64,000 nucleotides of DNA from Streptomyces endophytica (lineage in GTDB: Bacteria; Actinomycetota; Actinomycetes; Streptomycetales; Streptomycetaceae). A program made the translations under genes and the position numbers. Under the pieces are notes generated by a model. It searched no databases and had not been told where the DNA came from. It saw nothing but the letters and a program-made list of their open reading frames with translations. The stretch spans positions 1,364,001 through 1,428,000 of the forward strand of contig NZ_CP110636.1 of assembly GCF_026153355.1 (NCBI RefSeq), read 5' to 3'. This document shows, one piece after another, positions 27,147-36,786 of the stretch. Position 1 is the stretch's first letter. Each line of letters opens with the position of its first letter.

Positions 27147-27470
27147 ATGGACGACTCCGAGGTCCGCCTTCCGGATATCCCACGCACCATCGGTGCCATC
27201 GCCGAGGCACTCCCCGAACACCGGCTCCCCGGCTTCTGGCAGCAGGTGGGTGCCCTGGGCGACGGCGACGACCTGGAACTCCTGCTGGACGACTGGTGGC
27301 TCCAGGCCGTGGTCGACAGCGCTGGCGACAACGACCTTCGCCGGGCTCAGCTGGAGGAGGCGGCGGAGCTGCATCTCGCCGAGCGGGTGAAGTCCTCTCA
27401 GCGGCCGCTGCTGGCCCACCACGAAGTGGAGGCGCTCCTTGCCGAGGACGCACGGGAGGCGCAGCCGTGA
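27147..27470 (+). CDS. antitoxin of a type II toxin-antitoxin pair (RelB-like position)
   Basis: 107 residues, acidic (many Asp and Glu), MDDSEVRLPDIPRTIGAIAE... with Trp-rich centre (LLLDDWWLQAVVD) and a C-terminal tail LLAHHEVEALLAEDAREAQP typical of the toxin-contacting end of such antitoxins. Start at 27147 is chosen because AAAGGA lies six bases upstream; ATG 27132 has no Shine-Dalgarno sequence. Stop overlaps the toxin GTG by four bases (GTGA). Family unnamed; assignment rests on composition and on the RelE neighbour. Confidence 0.75.
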   Translation: MDDSEVRLPDIPRTIGAIAEALPEHRLPGFWQQVGALGDGDDLELLLDDWWLQAVVDSAGDNDLRRAQLEEAAELHLAERVKSSQRPLLAHHEVEALLAEDAREAQP

Positions 27471-27724
27471 AGTACACCCTGGTATGGACGGCCGAAGCCA
27501 CCGCAGCGATGCGCAAGCTCATCCAGCGCGACGGTGACAAGGTGAAACCGTTCAAGGACGCGGTCAACGCCCTGGCCCGCAACCCGAAACCGTCCTGCGC
27601 GACGCAGCTCGGCTCCACGGATGTGTGGCGCTTACGCATCGGAAGCTACCGGGCGACATACGAGATCAACGCGGGACGCGTCCACGTCAAGGTCCTTCTC
27701 GTCGGCAATACGCCGGTCAGTTAG
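27467..27724 (+). CDS. RelE/ParE-family toxin
   Basis: 85 residues, basic, VKYTLVWTAEATAAMRKLIQ ... LGSTDVWRLRIGSYRATYEI ... VHVKVLLVGNTPVS. The RelE fold is shown by the N-terminal W-T-x-E-A motif, the conserved L-x-G-x-x-x-W-R-L-R-I-G-S-Y-R-A strand pair and the terminal V-x-V-L-x-V-G strand. mRNA interferase or gyrase inhibitor, depending on subfamily. GTG start overlaps the antitoxin stop. Codon 56 (27632-27634) is the rare leucine codon TTA, making translation dependent on the developmentally regulated bldA tRNA in Streptomyces. Confidence 0.88.
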   Translation: MKYTLVWTAEATAAMRKLIQRDGDKVKPFKDAVNALARNPKPSCATQLGSTDVWRLRIGSYRATYEINAGRVHVKVLLVGNTPVS

Positions 27725-27732
27725 CACCCCCT

Positions 27733-27768
27733 GTGGGGCCCCTCCGCCGTGCGGCGGAGGGGCCCCAC
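27733..27768. terminator. hairpin terminator after the relE-like gene
   Basis: Near-perfect 16-17 bp stem, GTGGGGCCCCTCCGCCG (27733-27749) with its complement at 27752-27768. Starts nine bases after the toxin stop codon. Confidence 0.9.
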
Positions 27769-27814
27769 CATGAGGAGGACGACCCGGCCGCGGGGCCGCT
27801 CCTAGCGTGCAGGT

Positions 27815-28345
27815 ATGACGTCGATACGCGGTGGGGCGGGTCCCAAGAGTCGGCAGGCGACAAGCGCCTGGGCCTACGGGGCCTTCGGGTGGCTCGTGGT
27901 GTCGTTCGTGTGGCACGTGTGGATGGGCGTGGACCATCGCACGGCGATGGGCGCGCAGGACGACGTGCCCGTGTGGGTGTTCCTCGCCTATGACGGGCTG
28001 ATCGTGGCGATGTCGGCGGTCGGCGCGGTCGTGAGCCTGGCGACCGTACGGCCGTGGGGGCGGCGGCTGCCCTGGTGGATGGTGGCGGTGCCGCTGTGGT
28101 GCGGTGCCGGATTGCTGGTCGTACGGGGCGTGCCGGGCCTGGTCGAGAACATCACGACGGCGGCCGGGCTCACCCCGTACGGCCTGCTGGGGCTGGCGGA
28201 GCAGCCCGCCGATCCCGCGTCCGGGGGGTTCTGGACGGAGATGGCGATCAATACGTACTTCTTCGTGGGCGCGGTGCTGATGGTGCCGCTGGCGGTGCGG
28301 AGCCGCCGTCGGCACCGGGCCGGTCAGGAGAAGTCGGCCGCGTGA
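27815..28345 (+). CDS. integral membrane protein, four TM helices (DUF3995-like)
   Basis: 176 residues, MTSIRGGAGPKSRQATSAWA..., with hydrophobic segments at about 20-40, 58-80, 90-110 and 145-165 and the motifs FVWHVWMGVDH and NTYFFVGAVLM. Conserved small membrane protein of unknown function. ATG 27815 has no obvious Shine-Dalgarno sequence. Its 3' end overlaps the convergent NmrA-like gene by 22 bp. Confidence 0.75.
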   Translation: MTSIRGGAGPKSRQATSAWAYGAFGWLVVSFVWHVWMGVDHRTAMGAQDDVPVWVFLAYDGLIVAMSAVGAVVSLATVRPWGRRLPWWMVAVPLWCGAGLLVVRGVPGLVENITTAAGLTPYGLLGLAEQPADPASGGFWTEMAINTYFFVGAVLMVPLAVRSRRRHRAGQEKSAA

Positions 28346-29184
28346 TCGCGCGCCCACTCGGCGAACGTGCGGGCCGGACGGCCGGTGACCCGTTCGACCG
28401 CGTCAGAGAGCGGGAAGGCCGGGGCGTCGACCGTGCTGCCGAACATCCGGACCAGCTCCAGGGCCGCCTCCTTCGGCAGGTGGGGGCCGGACATCGCCTC
28501 GGCGGCGGCCTCCTCGGTGATCTGCTCGACCCGGGTCTCGCGGCCGATCGCCCGGCCGATCTCGGCGACCTGGTCGGCGACGGTCAGCGCCTCGGGGCCG
28601 GTGACGAGGTAGGCCTGGCCGGTGTGGGTGCCGGTGCGGTCCAGGAGGGCGACGGCGGCGACGTCCGCGAGGTCCGCCTCGTGGACCGGGACGCCCTGGG
28701 CGCCCGGGTGGGCGTCGCGGACCACTCCGGATTCGCGGATCGCCGGACCCCAGGCGAGTGCGTTGGTGGCGTAGTTGCCGCCGCGCACGAAGGTCCACTC
28801 CAGGCCGGAGTCGCGCACCGCGCGCTCCACCGTGGCGTGCATGCGGGCGATGAAGTTGTTCTCGTCGGCGGGGGTGTCGGTCACCGCCATCGAGGAGTTG
28901 AGGACGATCCGGCGGACGCCGGCCTTGGCGGCGGCCTCGACGAGGGCGAGCGCGGCCCGGTCGCCGCCGGCCGCCAGGTTGAGGAAGAGGGCGTCGGCCC
29001 CGGCGAGGAGCGGCGCGAAGTCGGCGGCGCTGCCGGTGAGATCGGCGCGTACCACCTCCGCCCCGGCGGGCAGTTGGGCGCGCGCCGGATCGCGGGTCAG
29101 GGCGCGCACCGCGGCGCCGTCCGCGAGGAGCCGGTCGACGAGGCTGCGGCCGATGTTGCCGGTTGCTCCGGTTACCACGATCAT
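28324..29184 (-). CDS. NmrA-like NAD(P)-binding oxidoreductase
   Basis: 286 residues of atypical SDR type. N-terminal Rossmann motif MIVVTGATGNIGRSLVDRLL (G-x-x-G-x-x-G), then AVRALTRDP (NADP-binding basic residue) and RIVLNSSMAV. No catalytic YxxxK is evident, as in NmrA/quinone-oxidoreductase regulators such as QOR2. Starts at ATG 29184 after AAGGTGG. Probably NAD(P)H-dependent reduction or redox sensing; substrate unknown. Confidence 0.87.
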   Translation of the reverse strand: MIVVTGATGNIGRSLVDRLLADGAAVRALTRDPARAQLPAGAEVVRADLTGSAADFAPLLAGADALFLNLAAGGDRAALALVEAAAKAGVRRIVLNSSMAVTDTPADENNFIARMHATVERAVRDSGLEWTFVRGGNYATNALAWGPAIRESGVVRDAHPGAQGVPVHEADLADVAAVALLDRTGTHTGQAYLVTGPEALTVADQVAEIGRAIGRETRVEQITEEAAAEAMSGPHLPKEAALELVRMFGSTVDAPAFPLSDAVERVTGRPARTFAEWARDHAADFS

Positions 29185-29373
29185 GGGGCCACCTTCGGGA
29201 GGAACGGTAGGAGCGCGGAGGCGCGGGAGGCGCCGGAAGAGCGCTGACGGTAATTCAGCAACCGTTGGCGGCGCGGAAAAATTTCCTCAAGAGCGCTACG
29301 ACAAGCTTCGCGTATCCGACATACCTTCGGTAAGACTTGCGTTCGAGGGCCCCGATCGTGGTGGGATGTACGG

Positions 29374-30756
29374 ATGCGAACCCCCACACGCATATCTTCA
29401 CCCTCGCCCGAGCCCGCCGCCTCGTACCGCCCCCACACCCCCGTCACGAGCGGCGCCCAGGACGATCCCGCCGGCGACACCAGAAGGCTCTCCCCGATCA
29501 ACCCGTACGCCGACCTGGCCGCCCTCGCCGACCCCGAGCCGGACCCCGCCGCGGAGACCGGACCGGAGGACGACGCCTCCGCGTACGCCGGCACCACGCG
29601 CCGCCGCGGCTACCTCAACGAGCGTGACGACAGCGACGATCCGCTGGGCCTCGGGCTGCGCCCCGACGAGGACGAGGCCTGGTCGCCGCCCAACCACCGC
29701 CGGACCAAGCGCGGGATCAGCCGCTTCGCCGCCGTCCCGATCACCGTGAAGCTGCTGGTCGCGGTGCTGGTGTGCACCGCCTTCCTGACCCTCTTCGACC
29801 GGTTCGCGGTGCTGTACGCGCAGAACAAGACCGCGGAGAAGCTCAAGAGCGCGCTGCATCTGAACGCCACGCCCGAAGTCGACATCCAGGGCTTCCCGTT
29901 CCTCACCCAGGTCCTGGACAAGCGGGTCGACCAGGTGAAGGTCACCATCCCCGACCTGGCCGCCGACCGGGTCTCGCTGGCGAAGTTCGAGGCGACCGCG
30001 CGCGACGTCCGCCTCGACGGCGATCTGCCCAGCTCCATCAAGGGCGCCACGATCGGCTCCATGCACGGCGACGTGCTGCTCGCCTTCGACGACATGAACC
30101 GCGAACTCGGCGCCTCCCAGGTGAAGTTCAGCGGCCTGGGGCACGATTCCGTGCGCGCGGTGGGCCAGTTGCCGATCGCCGGGCAGGAGCTCCGCGTCCG
30201 GGCCGAGGCGCGCATCCGGCGGGCCGGCGACCGCGGGGTGTCCACCGACATCAGCCGGATGCGACTGGACATCGGCGACGTCGCCGTCTACCGGCCGGGC
30301 ACCGGCAAGGAGGAGGGCCTGCGGCTGACCCGCAAGGCCGCCGCCGAGCTCAGCCAACAGGCCGCCAAGGTCAAGGCGATGCTGAGCATCCCGGCGATCG
30401 CCCAGCGGATCGGCATCCCGAAGGCGTACCTCGACGAGGCGCTGCGCAGCGACGACAAGCTGCACCAGCTGACCGGGTCGCCGCGCTTCGTCCACGAGCT
30501 GATGAAGGTCAACCTCGTCGACGTGGTGATGGACCACCCCTGGCTGCTGCGGAAGGTCGGCATCGACCCGAAGGTCCTCGGCGCGCTGAGCGGCCTGACC
30601 AAGCCGCAGCTCGCGGACCGGCTGTCGCTCTCCTTCCAGCTCCCCAAGACCCCCGGTGACGTCCGGCTGCGCAACATCTCCGTCGAACGGGACGGCATCC
30701 GGGCCCAGCTGTCGGGGACGAACCTGCCGTTCGGGGACGCGGCCAAGAAGAAGTGA
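29374..30756 (+). CDS. LmeA-like DUF2993 membrane-anchored protein
   Basis: 460 residues. Disordered, acidic N-terminal part (1-115, Pro/Asp/Glu-rich), one TM helix at about 130-150 (VKLLVAVLVCTAFLTLFDRF), then DUF2993 domain starting AQNKTAEKLKSALHLNATPE and the family motif VDIQGFPFLTQVLDKRVDQV. Mycobacterial LmeA of this family is implicated in mannan/lipomannan elongation in the envelope. A shorter paralogue is at 44067-44768. Start ATG 29374 has only a weak GGTGGG. Confidence 0.85.
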   Translation: MRTPTRISSPSPEPAASYRPHTPVTSGAQDDPAGDTRRLSPINPYADLAALADPEPDPAAETGPEDDASAYAGTTRRRGYLNERDDSDDPLGLGLRPDEDEAWSPPNHRRTKRGISRFAAVPITVKLLVAVLVCTAFLTLFDRFAVLYAQNKTAEKLKSALHLNATPEVDIQGFPFLTQVLDKRVDQVKVTIPDLAADRVSLAKFEATARDVRLDGDLPSSIKGATIGSMHGDVLLAFDDMNRELGASQVKFSGLGHDSVRAVGQLPIAGQELRVRAEARIRRAGDRGVSTDISRMRLDIGDVAVYRPGTGKEEGLRLTRKAAAELSQQAAKVKAMLSIPAIAQRIGIPKAYLDEALRSDDKLHQLTGSPRFVHELMKVNLVDVVMDHPWLLRKVGIDPKVLGALSGLTKPQLADRLSLSFQLPKTPGDVRLRNISVERDGIRAQLSGTNLPFGDAAKKK

Positions 30757-30774
30757 CGCGGCGCGGCGGGCCGC

Positions 30775-32277
30775 TCAGCCCGCCGCGGGCGGCTCCGGCG
30801 GGCCGGGTGGCGGGGTGGGCGGCTCCGGTGGGGCGGGCCTCCCCGGTGGGACGGGCCTCCCCGGTGGTGGGGTCGGTGCGCCCGGCAGGGTGAGGATCGC
30901 CTCGGTGCCGCCGAGGTCGGCGGAGCGCAGTCGTACCGCGCCGCCCGCCTGCTCCGCCGTACGGGCCACGATCGACAGGCCCAGCCCGCTGCCGGGCAGG
31001 CTGCGGGCGGACGGCGAGCGCCAGAACCGCTCGAAGACATGCGGCAGTTCGTCCTGCGGGATGCCCGGGCCGTGGTCGCGCACGGTCAGCTGCCCGCCGG
31101 CCAGCCGGACCTCGACCGTGCCGCCCGGCGGGCTGAACTTCACCGCGTTGTCGAGCAGGTTGACCACCGCCCGCTCCAGCGCGGCCGGCTCGGCGCGCAC
31201 GTACCAGGGCGCGACGTCCGCGGCGAGGGTCAGCGACGGGCCGCGCAGCCGGGCCCGCTCCAGCGCCGATCCGACGATCTCGTGCAGCGCGACGACCTCG
31301 ACCGCGCTCTGCCCCGGCTCGGGCGGCCGGGACAGCTCCTGCAGATCGCCGATCAGCGCCGCCAGCTCGCCCATCTGTGCCTTCACCGACGCCAGCAGGG
31401 CCGCCTTGTCGGCGGGCGGGATCGGGCGGCCGGACTGCTCACTGCGCACCAGCAGGTCGATGTTGGTGCGCAGCGAGGTCAGCGGGGTGCGCAGCTCGTG
31501 GCCGGCGTCCGCGATCAGCTGCTGCTGGAGGTCGCGGGAGGCGGCCAGCGCCGCGGTCATCGCGTTGAACGAGCGGGACAGCCGGGCGATCTCGTCGTCG
31601 CCGTCCGCCGGGATGCGGATGGCCAGGTCCTGCGTACGGGCGACGTGCTCGACGGCGTCGGTGAGCCGGTCGACGGGCTTCAGGCCGGCCCGGGCCACCC
31701 ACAGTCCGGCGGTCGCCGCGCCCAGCACGCCCACTCCGGCGACCACCAGCAGTACCAGCGCGAGCTGGTTGAGCGGGTCGGTGACCTGCTTCATCGGCAT
31801 CGCGACGGAGATCGCCAGCCGGTTGCCCGCCGCGTCGGTGAGCGGCCCCTCGAAGGGCTTGGTCGACACCCGCATCTCGGCCCCGTCCTGGGCCCGGGTG
31901 GTGTGCTGGGACGTCGCCAGCCGTCCCGCGGCCACCGCGGTGTCCGCGCGCTGCGGCGGGATCGGCGACTTGTCCGGCGAGGTGCAGACGTAGCCGCCGG
32001 CCGACACCAGCTGGATGGTGTACGGGGTGGGCTGGAAGTGCACCCCGTCCGGACTGTTGCAGTAGGCGGTGAGCGCCCGGACGTACCCGGCGTCCACCTC
32101 GACGCTGCTGAGCTGGGTGTCGAGCTGCTCGGTCAGCCGGTCCCGGGTGATCAGCCAGCAGGCGGCGGCCGAGAGGGCCACCGCGAAGGCCACCGCCACC
32201 GCCGTGAGCATCGCCAGTCGCGAGCGCAGCGGCAGCCGGTGGAACCGGGCCATCGGGCCCGGACGGCCGGTGCTCAT
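30775..32277 (-). CDS. sensor histidine kinase, MprB-like
   Basis: 500 residues. Two TM helices (about 22-42 and 170-192) flank a periplasm-side sensor domain of about 125 residues; HAMP linker; HisKA with [18 protein letters not shown]; HATPase with N box [15 protein letters not shown]1 DHGPGIP and G2 [16 protein letters not shown] Pro-rich tail (about 465-500) follows, consisting of PPGRP/PPEPP repeats. ATG overlaps the stop of the response regulator gene (ATGA, 32274-32277). The neighbouring trypsin-like protease makes the set resemble mycobacterial mprA-mprB-pepD, an envelope-stress system. Confidence 0.9.
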   Translation of the reverse strand: MSTGRPGPMARFHRLPLRSRLAMLTAVAVAFAVALSAAACWLITRDRLTEQLDTQLSSVEVDAGYVRALTAYCNSPDGVHFQPTPYTIQLVSAGGYVCTSPDKSPIPPQRADTAVAAGRLATSQHTTRAQDGAEMRVSTKPFEGPLTDAAGNRLAISVAMPMKQVTDPLNQLALVLLVVAGVGVLGAATAGLWVARAGLKPVDRLTDAVEHVARTQDLAIRIPADGDDEIARLSRSFNAMTAALAASRDLQQQLIADAGHELRTPLTSLRTNIDLLVRSEQSGRPIPPADKAALLASVKAQMGELAALIGDLQELSRPPEPGQSAVEVVALHEIVGSALERARLRGPSLTLAADVAPWYVRAEPAALERAVVNLLDNAVKFSPPGGTVEVRLAGGQLTVRDHGPGIPQDELPHVFERFWRSPSARSLPGSGLGLSIVARTAEQAGGAVRLRSADLGGTEAILTLPGAPTPPPGRPVPPGRPAPPEPPTPPPGPPEPPAAG

Positions 32278-33011
32278 TCCGCCCCGCCCTCCGCCCGCAG
32301 GACGTAGCCGACCCCCCGCACGGTGTGCACCAGGCGCGGTTCGCCGCCCGCCTCCGTCTTGCGGCGCAGGTACATCACGTACACGTCGAGGGAGTTGGAG
32401 GTGGGTTCGAAGTCGAACCCCCAGACGGCCTTGAGGATCTGCTCACGGGTGAGGACCTGGCGCGGATGGGCGAGGAACATCTCCAGCAGGGTGAACTCCG
32501 TACGGGTCAGCTCGACCGGCCGGCCGCCGCGGATCACCTCCCGGGTGGCGAGGTTCATCCGCAGGTCGGCGAAGCCCAGCGTCTCGTCCTCCGCGGGCTG
32601 CGCGCCGGCCGCCGCCGTGTAGGAGCTGCGGCGCAGCAGGGCGCGGATCCGGGCCAGCAGTTCGTCGAGCTCGAAGGGTTTGACGAGGTAGTCGTCGGCA
32701 CCGGCGTCGAGGCCGGTGACCCGGTCGCCGACGGTGTCGCGGGCGGTGAGCATCAGGATCGGCACGGTGACCCCGCTGGCCCGCAGCCGGCGGGCGGCGG
32801 TCAGCCCGTCCATGCGGGGCATCAGGACGTCGAGCACGATCAGTTCGGGGTCGTAGCCGGCGACCTTCTCGACCGCGTCCAGACCGTCGACCGCCTCCTC
32901 CGTCCCGTACCCCTCGAAGACGAGCGAGCGCCGCAGCGCCTCGCGGACCGCGGGCTCGTCGTCGACGATGAGGATGCGGGCGGGGTGGTCACCGTGCTCG
33001 GCGGGACTCAT
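32274..33011 (-). CDS. response regulator, OmpR family, MprA-like
   Basis: 245 residues. Receiver (about 12-125) with IVDDEPAVR, phosphoacceptor in [14 protein letters not shown] and conserved Lys in [11 protein letters not shown]; winged helix (about 150-240) with [20 protein letters not shown] and [18 protein letters not shown], ending [15 protein letters not shown] style. Start ATG 33011 ([20 protein letters not shown]). It is upstream of and overlaps the kinase gene, so the two are coupled. Confidence 0.92.
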   Translation of the reverse strand: MSPAEHGDHPARILIVDDEPAVREALRRSLVFEGYGTEEAVDGLDAVEKVAGYDPELIVLDVLMPRMDGLTAARRLRASGVTVPILMLTARDTVGDRVTGLDAGADDYLVKPFELDELLARIRALLRRSSYTAAAGAQPAEDETLGFADLRMNLATREVIRGGRPVELTRTEFTLLEMFLAHPRQVLTREQILKAVWGFDFEPTSNSLDVYVMYLRRKTEAGGEPRLVHTVRGVGYVLRAEGGAE

Positions 33012-33104
33012 GTGCGTGGTTACCTCGGCTGGGATACGGAAACGGACGGCTGCTCTTCAGCCTCGCACGGCAGGGGGCGATGTGGGGGTGACACGGAGCG
33101 CCGG

Positions 33105-34163
33105 TCAGACGCCGCTGTTGCTTCCGCCGCTGCCGCCGCCGCGCAGCGAGTCGAGGTCGGCCTTGACGGTGTTGATCGGAATGGCGAAGCCCAGGCCGAC
33201 GCTGCCCGCGGTGCTGCTGTTGGCCGAACTCGGCGAGTACATCGCGGAGTTGATGCCGACGATCTGGCCCTGGAGGTTGATCAGGGCGCCGCCGGAGTTG
33301 CCGGGGTTGAGCGAGGCGTCGGTCTGTATCGCCTTGTACGAGGTCTTCGAGGAGCCGGTGTCGCCGTTGTACTGGTTGCCGCCGAACTCGAACGGCCAGC
33401 CGCCGCCGTCGCCCGGGCCGCCCTGCCGGTCCTGCCGGCCCTGGCGGTCCTCCTTGGGGACGGTCACATCGCGGTTGAGGGCGGAGACGATGCCGCTGGT
33501 CACCGAGCCGGTCAGGCCCTCCGGCGAGCCGATCGCCACCACGCCGTCGCCGACCGCGATCTTGTCGGAGTCGCCGAGCGAGGCCGGGGTGAGCCCCTTC
33601 GCCTGCTGGACCTTGATCAGCGCCAGGTCCTTGTCCGGGTCGGTGCCGACGACCTTGGCGGTCTTGCGGCTGCCGTCGCTGAAGGTCACCTGGACCGTGT
33701 CGGCGCCGGAGACCACGTGGTTGTTGGTGATGACCTCGCCGCTGCGGGTGAGCACGACGCCGGAGCCGGTGGACTCCCCGTCGGTGGTGCGCGCCTTGAT
33801 CTCCACGATCGACGGGCTGACCGCCTTGGCCACCGCCGAGACGCCGCTGCCGCTGTCCTTGCCCGCGTTCACCAGCGGGGTGCCGACGGTGTTCTGGTCG
33901 GCGCGCGTGGTCGCGCCGGCGATCAGCGCCGCGCTGCCGCCCCCGATGAGACCGGAGGCGAGCGCGACCGCCGCGATCAGCGCGACCGGCTTACGGGCCC
34001 GTGGCGGCGCACCGGGCGGTGCCTCGGCCGCCCCGGCCGTCCCGCCGTGTCCCGGTGCGTACGGGGGCGGCGGCGGGAAGGCCTGCCCGGCCCCGTGCGC
34101 GAACCCCTGCGCGAACCCCTGCTGGTGGATCTCATCGCCGCTTCGGCGGTAGCTGTCGGTCAT
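33105..34163 (-). CDS. trypsin-like serine protease (HtrA/DegP type without PDZ), membrane-anchored
   Basis: About 352 residues from ATG 34163 (MTDSYRRSGDEIHQQGFAQG); an in-frame ATG eight codons earlier has no better signal. Cytoplasmic Pro-rich head, TM helix at about 60-85 (ALIAAVALASGLIGGGSAAL), extracytoplasmic chymotrypsin fold: catalytic His in VITNNHVVSGAD, Asp in GTDPDKDLALIKVQ, Ser in SLNPGNSGGALIN. A Gly/Asp/Gln-rich loop (GRQDRQGGPGDGGG) is inserted in the domain. C terminus lacks the PDZ domain and is Gly/Ser-rich. Next to an MprAB-like system, suggesting envelope proteolysis under stress. Confidence 0.92.
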   Translation of the reverse strand: MTDSYRRSGDEIHQQGFAQGFAHGAGQAFPPPPPYAPGHGGTAGAAEAPPGAPPRARKPVALIAAVALASGLIGGGSAALIAGATTRADQNTVGTPLVNAGKDSGSGVSAVAKAVSPSIVEIKARTTDGESTGSGVVLTRSGEVITNNHVVSGADTVQVTFSDGSRKTAKVVGTDPDKDLALIKVQQAKGLTPASLGDSDKIAVGDGVVAIGSPEGLTGSVTSGIVSALNRDVTVPKEDRQGRQDRQGGPGDGGGWPFEFGGNQYNGDTGSSKTSYKAIQTDASLNPGNSGGALINLQGQIVGINSAMYSPSSANSSTAGSVGLGFAIPINTVKADLDSLRGGGSGGSNSGV

Positions 34164-34271
34164 GAGATGACTGTGCGTGCGGTGCATGAGAACCGTCTGA
34201 GAACGCCGTGAGAGACCCGGCAGAAGTAGATATGCCCGGTATAAAGAGGACCGGTGCGGCGCCGCGCGCGG

Positions 34272-35297
34272 TCAGCCGCCGCAGCCGCACGACCGCCGGA
34301 CGACCAGCCGCGACGGGAACTGCCGCAGCCGCTCGCGGCGGGAGCCGACCACCCGCAGCCCGTCGTCCAGGACCAGGTCGACCGCGGCCCGCGCCATCGC
34401 CTGACGGTCCGAGGCGACCGTGGTCAGCGGCGGGTCGGTGAGCCCGGCCTCCTTGACGTCGTCGAAGCCGGCCACCGCCAGCTCGCCGGGCACGTCGATG
34501 CGCAGCTCGCGGGCGGCGCGCAGCACGCCGATGGCCTGGTCGTCGGTCGCGCACATGATGGCCGGCGGCCGGTCGGGCCCGGCCAGCAGCTTCAACGCGG
34601 CCTGGTAGGCGTCGTAGCGGTTGTAGGCGGCCTGGTGGTAGTGGCCGTCCGGGGAGCGGCCGGACTCCAGCATGGCGCGCCGCCAGCCCTCGACGTGGTC
34701 GGTGACCGGGTCGCCGGACTTCGGGGTCTCCTCCGTGCCGCCGAGGAAGGCGACGTACGGGTGCCCGTGCTCCAACAGGTGCCGGGTCGCCAGCTGGGCG
34801 CCCCAGATGTCGTCGGTCATCACCGCGACGTCGTCGATGGCGTCCGGCCGGCGGTGCAGCAGCACCACCCGGGCGTCCCAGGCGTCGATCTCGGCGGCGG
34901 CGTGCTCGCTGGGGCCCTGGCTGATCAGGATCAGCCCGGCCACTCGCATGCCGAGGAACGCCCGGAGGTAGTGCACCTCGCGCTCGTCGAGGTAGTTGGC
35001 GTTGCCGACCAGCACCATCTTGCCCCGCTCGGCGGCGGCCTGTTCGACGGCGTGCGCCATCTCCGCGAAGAACGGCTGCCGGGTGTCCGGCACGATCAGG
35101 CCTATGAGGTCGGTCCGGCGGGACGCCATCGCCTGCGCGACACGGTCCGGCCGGTAGCCGAGCTCCTTGATGGCGGCGAGCACCCGCTCGCGCGTGGCCG
35201 GGGCGACCGGCCGTGGTCCGTTGTTGATGACGTAACTGACAACGGCGGTGGACGTCCCCGCCAGTCTTGCCACATCATCCCGCGTCACCTTGGCCAC
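34272..35297 (-). CDS. LacI-family transcriptional regulator
   Basis: 341 residues: HTH at 4-50 ([40 protein letters not shown]), then a periplasmic-binding-protein-like sensor domain with [49 protein letters not shown] and [20 protein letters not shown]. The C terminus ends with three Cys (RSCGCGG), unusual for the family. Start ATG 35297, 24 bp after glnR on the same strand. Effector unknown. Confidence 0.9.
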   Translation of the reverse strand: MAKVTRDDVARLAGTSTAVVSYVINNGPRPVAPATRERVLAAIKELGYRPDRVAQAMASRRTDLIGLIVPDTRQPFFAEMAHAVEQAAAERGKMVLVGNANYLDEREVHYLRAFLGMRVAGLILISQGPSEHAAAEIDAWDARVVLLHRRPDAIDDVAVMTDDIWGAQLATRHLLEHGHPYVAFLGGTEETPKSGDPVTDHVEGWRRAMLESGRSPDGHYHQAAYNRYDAYQAALKLLAGPDRPPAIMCATDDQAIGVLRAARELRIDVPGELAVAGFDDVKEAGLTDPPLTTVASDRQAMARAAVDLVLDDGLRVVGSRRERLRQFPSRLVVRRSCGCGG

Positions 35298-35321
35298 GCG
35301 CGGCAGTCTACGCGGGTCGTT

Positions 35322-36167
35322 CTACCTGCGGGCAGGCCGTGGGCCTGCGGAGTCCGCGGTCGCGGAGACCGCCGGGTCCGGGCCGTCGGCGCCCGACGTG
35401 GTGCGGCCCTGCGCAGTGCCCTCCTTACGGTCGGATTCCGCCCGCTTCGCCCCCTCGTCCTTGGCCTTGCCGCCGCTCTCCGCGGAGCGCTCGGGCTTCT
35501 CGGGGGTGACGAAGCGGTAGCCGACGTTGCGAACCGTGCCGATGAGCGACTCGTGCTCGGGGCCGAGCTTGGCGCGCAGCCGGCGGACGTGGACGTCGAC
35601 GGTCCGGGTGCCGCCGAAGTAGTCGTAGCCCCAGACCTCTTGCAGGAGCTGGGCGCGGGTGAAGACCCGGCCCGGGTGCTGCGCGAGGTACTTGAGCAGC
35701 TCGAACTCCTTGAAGGTCAGGTCCAGCACCCGGCCCTTGAGCTTGGCGCTGTAGGTGGCCTCGTCCACCGAGAGATCGCCGTTGCGGATCTCCATCGGCC
35801 CGTCGTCGGTGGTGATCTGCTGGCGGCCCATCGCCAGCCGCAGCCGCGCCTCGACCTCGGCGGGGCCGGCCGTGTCCAGCATGACGTCGTCGACGCCCCA
35901 GTCGGCGGTGACGGCGGCCAGGCCGCCCTCGGTGACGACCAGGATCAGCGGGCAGCCGGGTCCGGTGGACCGCAGCAGCTGGCACAGCGAGCGCACGTGG
36001 GGAAGGTCACGCCGGCCGTCGATCAGTATGACGTCGGCGCCGGGGGTGTCGATGAGCGCCGGACCCTCGGCCGGGGCCACCCGCACGCTGTGCAGCAGCA
36101 GCCCGAGCGCCGGGAGCACCTCCGTCGACGGCTGGAGTGCGTTGGTCAGCAGCAGGAGCGAACTCAC
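35322..36167 (-). CDS. glnR: global nitrogen regulator GlnR
   Basis: OmpR-type orphan regulator activating glnA, amt and other nitrogen genes. 281 residues: [20 protein letters not shown], atypical receiver-like domain (1-115; one Asp in [11 protein letters not shown] but no full acidic pocket), winged helix (about 130-225) with [20 protein letters not shown] and [20 protein letters not shown], then a charged/Ala-rich tail (230-281), longer than usual. Start is GTG 36165-36167, overlapping the stop of a short upstream reading frame (see 36164-36241). Highly similar in memory to S. coelicolor GlnR. Confidence 0.96.
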   Translation of the reverse strand: MSSLLLLTNALQPSTEVLPALGLLLHSVRVAPAEGPALIDTPGADVILIDGRRDLPHVRSLCQLLRSTGPGCPLILVVTEGGLAAVTADWGVDDVMLDTAGPAEVEARLRLAMGRQQITTDDGPMEIRNGDLSVDEATYSAKLKGRVLDLTFKEFELLKYLAQHPGRVFTRAQLLQEVWGYDYFGGTRTVDVHVRRLRAKLGPEHESLIGTVRNVGYRFVTPEKPERSAESGGKAKDEGAKRAESDRKEGTAQGRTTSGADGPDPAVSATADSAGPRPARR

Positions 36168-36241
36168 CTGCGACCACCTACCCGGTTCTCGGGGTGTTGC
36201 ATCCTCTTCTGCTCGCGGTCCTGCCTGCTTCGCTCGCCCAT
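36164..36241 (-). CDS. possible 25-residue leader peptide coupled to glnR
   Basis: ATG 36239-36241, with GAGGAGGA about 11 bases upstream, opens [20 protein letters not shown] then VGGRR and stops at TGA 36164-36166, overlapping the glnR GTG (GTGA). The peptide is extremely charged/Gln-rich. The same frame extends upstream to 36442 without a stop. Ribosomes finishing it would be placed directly on the glnR start, so it may be a coupling leader. Not a known family. Confidence 0.45.
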   Translation of the reverse strand: MGERSRQDREQKRMQHPENRVGGRR

Positions 36242-36355
36242 GACGTCTGGTTCCTCCTCGGTCCCTGCGACGGGGGCACCTCCCGGCTCGGCCGGGGTGT
36301 CTGCGGCACTGCTTCGTACGGTCCTCGCAGCCGCGCGGAACGTGGCTGAAAGCAC

Positions 36356-36389
36356 AAAAGGACCCGGGGGCAACGCTGCCCGGATCCTT
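36356..36389 (-). terminator. hairpin with T-run in the glnR leader, possible attenuator
   Basis: On the minus strand AAGGATCCGGGC pairs with a region ending CCCGGGTCCTT and is followed by TTTT (36359-36356). It lies 189 bp upstream of glnR in the same direction. It can be the terminator of the upstream gene at 36787, about 400 bp away, or an attenuator in a long glnR leader. The gap 36168-36786 holds no other gene I recognise. Confidence 0.5.
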
Positions 36390-36786
36390 CTTGCCCAGCA
36401 GAATAGCTCAGATGGGTACCCGACCCGAGGCTGATTTTGCACGTTCTTGTGTTCCGTCGATCACTTCGAGTGGTCGTCACGGGTCTCCGTTGACGGCCGC
36501 CGGGGCAGGGATCATGACTTCCCGAACCGCCCGAACGGCCCAGTAGGAGGGCGAGTTGGGAGCCTGCGGACACCCCCCGCCGCCGGCCCGCCCACGCCCT
36601 TCGACCAGCGGTCCGTCCGGCCCCGCGGCGCCTCGATCCGCCCCCCGAGGCGTCCCGGCATGCGGACATGATCAGTCCGGACCACGGGACGCCGCGTCCC
36701 CGGCGACCGGCGGCGGGCGGCCGTTCCCGGGGCCGGGGAGCGCACGGGGAGCGCACGGGTGCGCGCACCGGCACACTCCCCACGCC

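Noticed and set aside
25049..27331. 760-codon minus-strand frame opposite the 5'-nucleotidase
   Set aside because: The nucleotidase has a signal peptide and all metal-ligand motifs; the antisense frame has none.
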